Below, piece after piece: positions 59,080 to 64,000 of a stretch of 64,000 bases of DNA (position 1 is the stretch's first letter; each line of letters opens with the position of its first letter). Below the pieces are notes generated by a model that had not been told where the DNA came from, did no database searches, and worked only from the letters and a program-made list of their open reading frames with translations. Position numbers and translations under genes: made by a program. The DNA lies in contig NW_003122913.1 in the NCBI RefSeq assembly GCF_000003605.2, positions 205,201 to 269,200 on the forward strand, in the 5' to 3' direction. This stretch comes from Saccoglossus kowalevskii. Its lineage: Eukaryota; Hemichordata; Enteropneusta; Harrimaniidae.

Positions 59080-59977
59080 GTAAGCACCGTGAAGGATCAC
59101 ATAGTCTCAGTTGGATTGATTAGGTTTATTTCATCATAAATAAGTTAAAAAAATGTTGCAAAATCCATCCAACTGATTCATTCTGTGAAACATTGCTCAA
59201 AAAAATAATCAACGACTCGCCAACTCATAATGGGCGAAAGCTCACTTTGTGTCACATACATGTATATGTGCAAGGCATGAGCCGAGTATGTACATATATG
59301 TACATATATGAAGTACAAGATGTGCTTTAGTCCATTATAGGTTTGCATGGAGTTCATTATTTTTATTATTTTGTAGCGTTGTCAATAACACTGGATTTGC
59401 TGCCTCTAAAATGTGGAAAACTTGGAGAAAAATCCACAGTGAAAGTCACAGTGAATCTGCATAATTTAAAATGTCTTTTTGGAAATTGTTATCACAATTG
59501 CATATGACAAACTAAGAAAGTAATTAGTTTTAATTCATTAAATATTATTGTATTTTAAATTATTTACATTGGGAGTGAACGAGTGATTGTTGTGAGGTGT
59601 GGAGTAGCATTGTAGTGATCATCCGAGCCAACGGTACATTCTACGGGAGGCCGGTGATTTGACCAATACTATGAAGCCAAACGAAACTTACAGGCTCAGC
59701 GAGCAAATGAACATGGCTGAAAAGCTAGTGGTTTTAATCTGACTGTATAAATAAAAACAAAAAATCACCTGAGAACAGGAATACTTTCATTTGTTTATGC
59801 AAAATGTGCTTCGGACTATGACATTTACTAAGAAGCCCATATTTTTGTAAGTTTTAATTAGTTAAAATGCTATGTTTATAGTGAACAACACAATATAGCT
59901 TACAGTATTATGCAGTATGTCCTTTCTTGGGGTTTTCTCGATGCTTTCTTCACTATTGTTATTGTTTTTGCCTACAG

Positions 59978-60122
59978 AGAGGAGGATGGATGTTTAAGTA
60001 AGCTACCCCAGCACAACATAGACACTGGTATGGGACTGGAAAGATTAGTCTCCATAATACAAGGAGTCGACTCTAACTATGATACTGACTTATTTCAACC
60101 TTTGATACAGGAAATACAGAAG
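59978..60122 (+). CDS. AARS2: AARS2 exon 5 (gene continues past window)
   Basis: 145 bp from CTACAG| to AAG|GTAAGA. Reads [20 protein letters not shown] then [20 protein letters not shown], which is class II motif 3 with the DTGMGxERL signature. About the first 318 residues of a protein expected to be over 900 are encoded by exons 1-5; the tRNA-recognition, editing and C-terminal domains must lie beyond 64000, because no further AlaRS exon was found at 60123-64000. Confidence 0.95.
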
Positions 60123-60518
60123 GTAAGAAATCAGGATCTAGCAGATTAATAAATTTAATAATGTATTAACTGTTATTCTAATAAACCATTAATAAAAAAC
60201 ATCCCTTAAAATTGTGTAGAACATTTCAACTAAAAAGTAAATAAAGTTCATTAATTTGTTTACTTTTTTAGTTGGCCAGGTCCTATTTATATTTTCTTTA
60301 ATGATAGTTAGTGAAGATAGCTTTTCTGATTGGTCACATGATGTATCACTGATCTGTTTCAAGTCATTGAAATTTTGCAAATCAGCAAAGTAAAGTCAGT
60401 AAAGTCATGCAAACATTGAAGACACAGACTTGCAAAATCCGTGAAATTTTGTTTTCGCAAAATTAAAGCAGTTTACAGTAATCATCAGACATTTTTAGTC
60501 CTCGTTCGGACGCTTTTA

Positions 60519-61170
60519 CTGATTATGTTCAAATTTTTAATATTCATTATACATCATGTCATAGATGTACATATATATTGGTTTGACAATCCTATAAAAA
60601 ATGGCCGAATGGTGGCCATTTTTGTGCTAAAAAAATCATCAAATATCAAGCATTTCTGGATGGATTTCGTTCAAACTTGGTACATACATTAGATATTACT
60701 GGTTTCTGATGCACATCATTTTATTTTTCAGATCAGATTCAAAATGGCTGTCTGGCAGGCATTTTGTTTTAATGAACGGGCTTCTAGACCCATATCTCTG
60801 ACTTGCTTCAACTGATTATGTTCAAATTTTAATATTCATTATACTTTTATGTCATAGATATACAGATATATTGGTTTGGCAATCCTATTCAAAATGGCCG
60901 AATGGTGGTCATTTTTGTGCTAAAAAATCATCAAATATCAAGCATTTCTGGCATTTATAGATGGATTTCGTTCAAACTTAGTACATACATTAGACATTAC
61001 GGGTTCCTGATGCACATCATTTTCTTTTTCAGATCGGATTTAAAATGACTGACTGGTGGCCATTTTATTTTAATGATTGGGCTTCTAGAGCCATATCTCT
61101 GACATGTTTTGACTGATTATGTTCAAATTTTATATATTCGTTATACATCATGTTATAGATATATACATTA
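60519..61170. repeat. Tandem repeat, about 295-bp units (2.2 copies)
   Basis: Units start at CTGATTATGTTCAAATTT (60519, 60812, 61113). Shared phrases are ATTGGTTTGRCAATCCTAT, AATGGCCGAATGGTGG, CATCAAATATCAAGCATTTC, GGATTTCGTTCAAACTT and CTTCTAGA.CCATATCTCTGA. It lies in the AARS2 intron after exon 5. Confidence 0.85.
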
Positions 61171-62200
61171 TTCAAAATGGCTGATTTTGTTAGTCTCCGT
61201 TCGGACGAAGTCCAAAAACGAGGACTTATAATTCGGTCTCCGTCCGTCCGTGCGTCCGTCCGGAGTCATATCTCAGAATCCCTTGGACCGATTCAGTTCA
61301 TTCTTTGCATGTGCCTAGTACTTTATGTGGGACATATGCACATGCAGTGGTTTAGCGATTCAATTCAAAATGGTCGACTGGCAGCCATCTTGTTTTTTGA
61401 AAATGTTGTATTTTGGACATGCTTTGTCAGTTTTCATTCAAACTTGGTACATAGATTATACATGTTAAGATACATGTCCATGATGATTTATTTCACAATT
61501 GGATCAAAGATGGTCGACTTGCAGCCATCTTGTTTTTTGAAAATGTCATATTTTGGACATGCTTTGTCAGTTTTCATTCAAATTTAGTACATAGATCATA
61601 CATGTTAGGATACATGGCCCAGACCGTCCGTGAGTTCCTGAGTCTGTCCGTCCGACCGTCCGTGTGTCCGTCTGTCCGTGCGTCAGTCTGTCCAATGTCA
61701 TATTTTAGAATCCTGTGGACCGATTCCGTTCATTTTTTGCATGTGCCTAGTACCTTATGTGGGACATATGCACATGCAGTGGTTTAGCGATTCGATTCAA
61801 AATGGCCAACTGGCAGCCATCTTGTTTTTTGAAAATGTTGTATTTTGGACATGCTTTGTCAGTTGTCATTCAAACTTGGTACATAGATTATACATGTTAG
61901 GATACATCTCCATGACGATTTATTTCGCAATTGGATCAAAGATGGTCGACTAGCAGGCATCTTGTTTTTGTTTTTTTATGCGGTATCTTGGACGTGCTCT
62001 GTCAGTTTTCATTCAAATTTGGCACATACATGTACTTTATACATGTTAGGATGCATGTCCATGACAATTTGTTTCAAAATCTGGTCAAGGATGGCCGATT
62101 GACAGCCATCTGACTTTTTGGCCTTACTACTATATTTCCACAATTTATGTACCATTTTCATTCGTATTTGGCACATACATCATACATATCAGTGTGTTTC
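61171..62200. repeat. Tandem repeat, about 430-bp units with GTCCGTCC tracts
   Basis: Two main units with CCGATTC.GTTCATT (61289 and 61719), TTTGCATGTGCCTAGTA, GGGACATATGCACATGCAG and GTTTAGCGATTC, plus a partial third. GTCCGTCCGTGCGTCCG-type runs lie at 61235-61262 and about 61624-61692, and each unit repeats CAGCCATCTTGTTTTTTGAA. It is related in wording to the preceding 295-bp repeat (FxSFKLxxx-like phrases ATTCAAACTTGGTACAT), so both probably derive from one element. Confidence 0.85.
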
Positions 62201-62204
62201 ATAA

Positions 62205-63400
62205 TCAAAATTTACATATCAAGGTCAAAATATTAGTTGTGTATTTTCATACAACTACCTTGGGGTATCATTACAGTCGAATGGTAAATTCAGCGACACA
62301 AGAAATAATTTGGCAGACAAAGCCACAAGAGCTTTATATGCAATGATGACTTCTGTGCCAAAAGAAACTGACTGCAAAACAATGTTACACCTATTCAAAA
62401 CATGTATAAGACCAATACTATTATATGGATCAGATGTATGGGGCTTCGAAATTCAAGAAAATAATAAATGGGACATTACACCAATCGAGAAAACCCATCT
62501 GAAATTTAGTAAAAGAATGCTTGGATTGAATAAATTTTCATCAAATCTAGCTTGTAGAGCAGAAATAGGTGAACTACCATTACTAGTAGACATCAAAATA
62601 AATCTTATAAAGTATTTGGCACGGATCAAAGAACTTCCAGAATGTAATTTAACAAAACAGGCATACCATGAACAGATAAACTGCAAACTCCCATGGATTA
62701 TGTCAATTTACAAAGAGTTAAATAAGGAAGATAACACATTAGATATAAAGAATATCAATGACAAATTGAATGCAACAATACAAAATATAAAGAGAATAGG
62801 AAACAATATTAAACAAAAATATATTGAATTCTGGAAGGAGACAATTATGGATAAACCTAAGTTGAGAACATATACTCAATTCAAAACAAACTACAACTTT
62901 GAAAGTTACTTAATTATACTGAATCTAAAACATAGAATTTCTGTCTCTAGATTCCGAACAAGTAATCACAGCCTAGCAATAGAAAAGGGTAGACATACCC
63001 AACCTAAAATTTCTTTGGAAAACAGGATTTGTAAACAATGTACTTTAGCAGACATAGAAGATGAAATGCATCTCCTCATCAAATGCCCAAAATATCACAC
63101 ACTGCGAATGGATATATTCTCAAATATACAGTTTCCTGATGAAACAAAAACTGACCAACAGAAATTTACATACTTAATGAAAAATTCTAACACAAATGTA
63201 ATCAAACTTGTTGGAGAATTTATACACAGCTCGTTCTTAATGAGAAACGAGAAAGATACTTAACAAAAACACTAAAATCTATCATTTATTATTTGCTATA
63301 GTTATTTTGTTTTTTAATATCTTACTTTTGTTGCTATAAACTGATGGAAACACTGTATTTCTAAGGATGCAATAAATTATCTTTATTATTATATATTGCA
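62205..63400 (+). mobile_element. 5'-truncated LINE, ORF2 C-terminal part still open
   Basis: An open frame of about 350 codons from 62205 to the stop ending at 63263. It reads SYNYLGVSLQSNGKF and LADKATRALYAMM (RT thumb), PILLYGSDVWGFE, an SRFRTSNHSLAIEKGRH block, and a C-terminal zinc-like CKQC...EDEMHLLIKCPKY. There is no start codon of its own: it is the tail of an ORF2 cut at the 5' end, as is usual when target-primed reverse transcription stops early. A 3' UTR with AATAAA (63371-63376) and a TTATTATTATATATT tail follows. CR1/jockey-like; the clade is not assigned. Unlike all other LINE pieces here it has no stops, so it is young. Confidence 0.85.
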
Positions 63401-63755
63401 ACGTTAAATATCACATCCGTGAAGTGAAATCGATAACTCTTCGCAAATGAGAGAAAATATCTCATAAGTGAAACAATTTACAATGAAATATCACATCAAA
63501 TAGAAATATGAAAGTCATCATGACCAGTGAAAATGAGGGAGTACTATCCATTTTAAATTAATGGAGGAAATTAAAATAAAATTGCTACCTGCCTCATAAT
63601 AATTTTGTCATGTTATTTATCTTTTCTAGATTTATTTTCTATAATTTTTCTGATATGTTGGCTATTCAACTGTGTGTCTCATTTTCTTATTACGAATTTA
63701 TCAAGATCCAAAAGGACATACCCCTGCACAATTCAATAAAGATTATTATTATTAA
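63401..63755 (+). mobile_element. Probable second LINE 3' end
   Basis: Ends AATTCAATAAAGATTATTAT followed by TATTA (AATAAA at 63735-63740), the same polyadenylation signal plus (ATT)n tail as the preceding element. No coding part is recognisable in the 350 bp before it, so this is only a 3' UTR stub. Confidence 0.4.
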
Positions 63756-64000
63756 AAATGGTAATTTGTCTTGTATACTGTGAAAAGGAAAATAATATAA
63801 TACAAATTCATTCCTCTCTGAACATACTAACTTTCATCAAAACAATACATAAATAGGTTTTCTGTTTTGTTGAATTTAATCAGATAAAGGGGCCATGTTT
63901 AACTAAAGAGATTGACTAATCCATAAAATAAATAATATAATATGAAATAGCACATGCATAATTAATTATAAGATAACACCCTGGTTTAGGGTGGATTAAA
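63756..64000. other. Non-coding end of window (AARS2 intron)
   Basis: AT-rich, with no feature seen. By inference it is still inside AARS2. Confidence 0.4.

Overview
The window looks like nuclear DNA of an animal, probably a marine invertebrate. It is AT-rich (my impression, not computed), has spliced genes with GT-AG introns, and is dominated by old transposable elements. The rhodopsin-family receptors of somatostatin/opioid type, the THAP and Harbinger-like relics and the non-LTR retrotransposons all fit a metazoan. I cannot fix the phylum from sequence alone; a hemichordate, other deuterostome or lophotrochozoan would all fit. One 50-base run of N marks an assembly gap.

Layout. (1) 1-3.3 kb: an intact intronless peptide-type GPCR on + (1098-2048) with a TATA box, followed by an exon-like zinc-motif ORF on -. 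(2) 3.3-32 kb: no firm host gene; decayed LINE fragments, several miniature inverted-repeat elements, a four-copy old duplicated block, and an unusual palindromic tRNA-headed element at 27.3 kb. (3) 32.5-41.5 kb: a second intact GPCR of the same subfamily on - (32474-33427) and four decayed relatives, all on -, one split by a 532-bp TA-flanked miniature transposon. (4) 41.5-52 kb: LINE wreckage, including a minus-strand LINE whose 3' tail is a pure (ATTT)n tract of about 34 units and which was itself broken by a tandem-repeat insertion. (5) 52.2-60.1 kb: the first five coding exons of a mitochondrial-type alanyl-tRNA synthetase (AARS2) on +, continuing past the window. Its 4.8-kb first intron holds a THAP-domain relic, a Harbinger-like element and an antisense LINE fossil. 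(6) 60.5-64 kb: long-period tandem repeats and a 5'-truncated LINE whose C-terminal reading frame is still open.

Biology. Only three loci look functional: two paralogous GPCRs and AARS2. The receptors share length, intron-free structure and sequence, and belong to a locally expanding and decaying family. The second has lost two canonical activation residues. AARS2 would charge mitochondrial tRNA-Ala and has no evident link to the receptors. The most distinctive non-gene signals are the nested palindrome with a Pol III-like head at 27.3 kb and its relatives near 43.7-44.0 kb, the repeated GGGCTAA-type motif element in AARS2 intron 1, and the old four-copy block that may carry the start of another receptor family.
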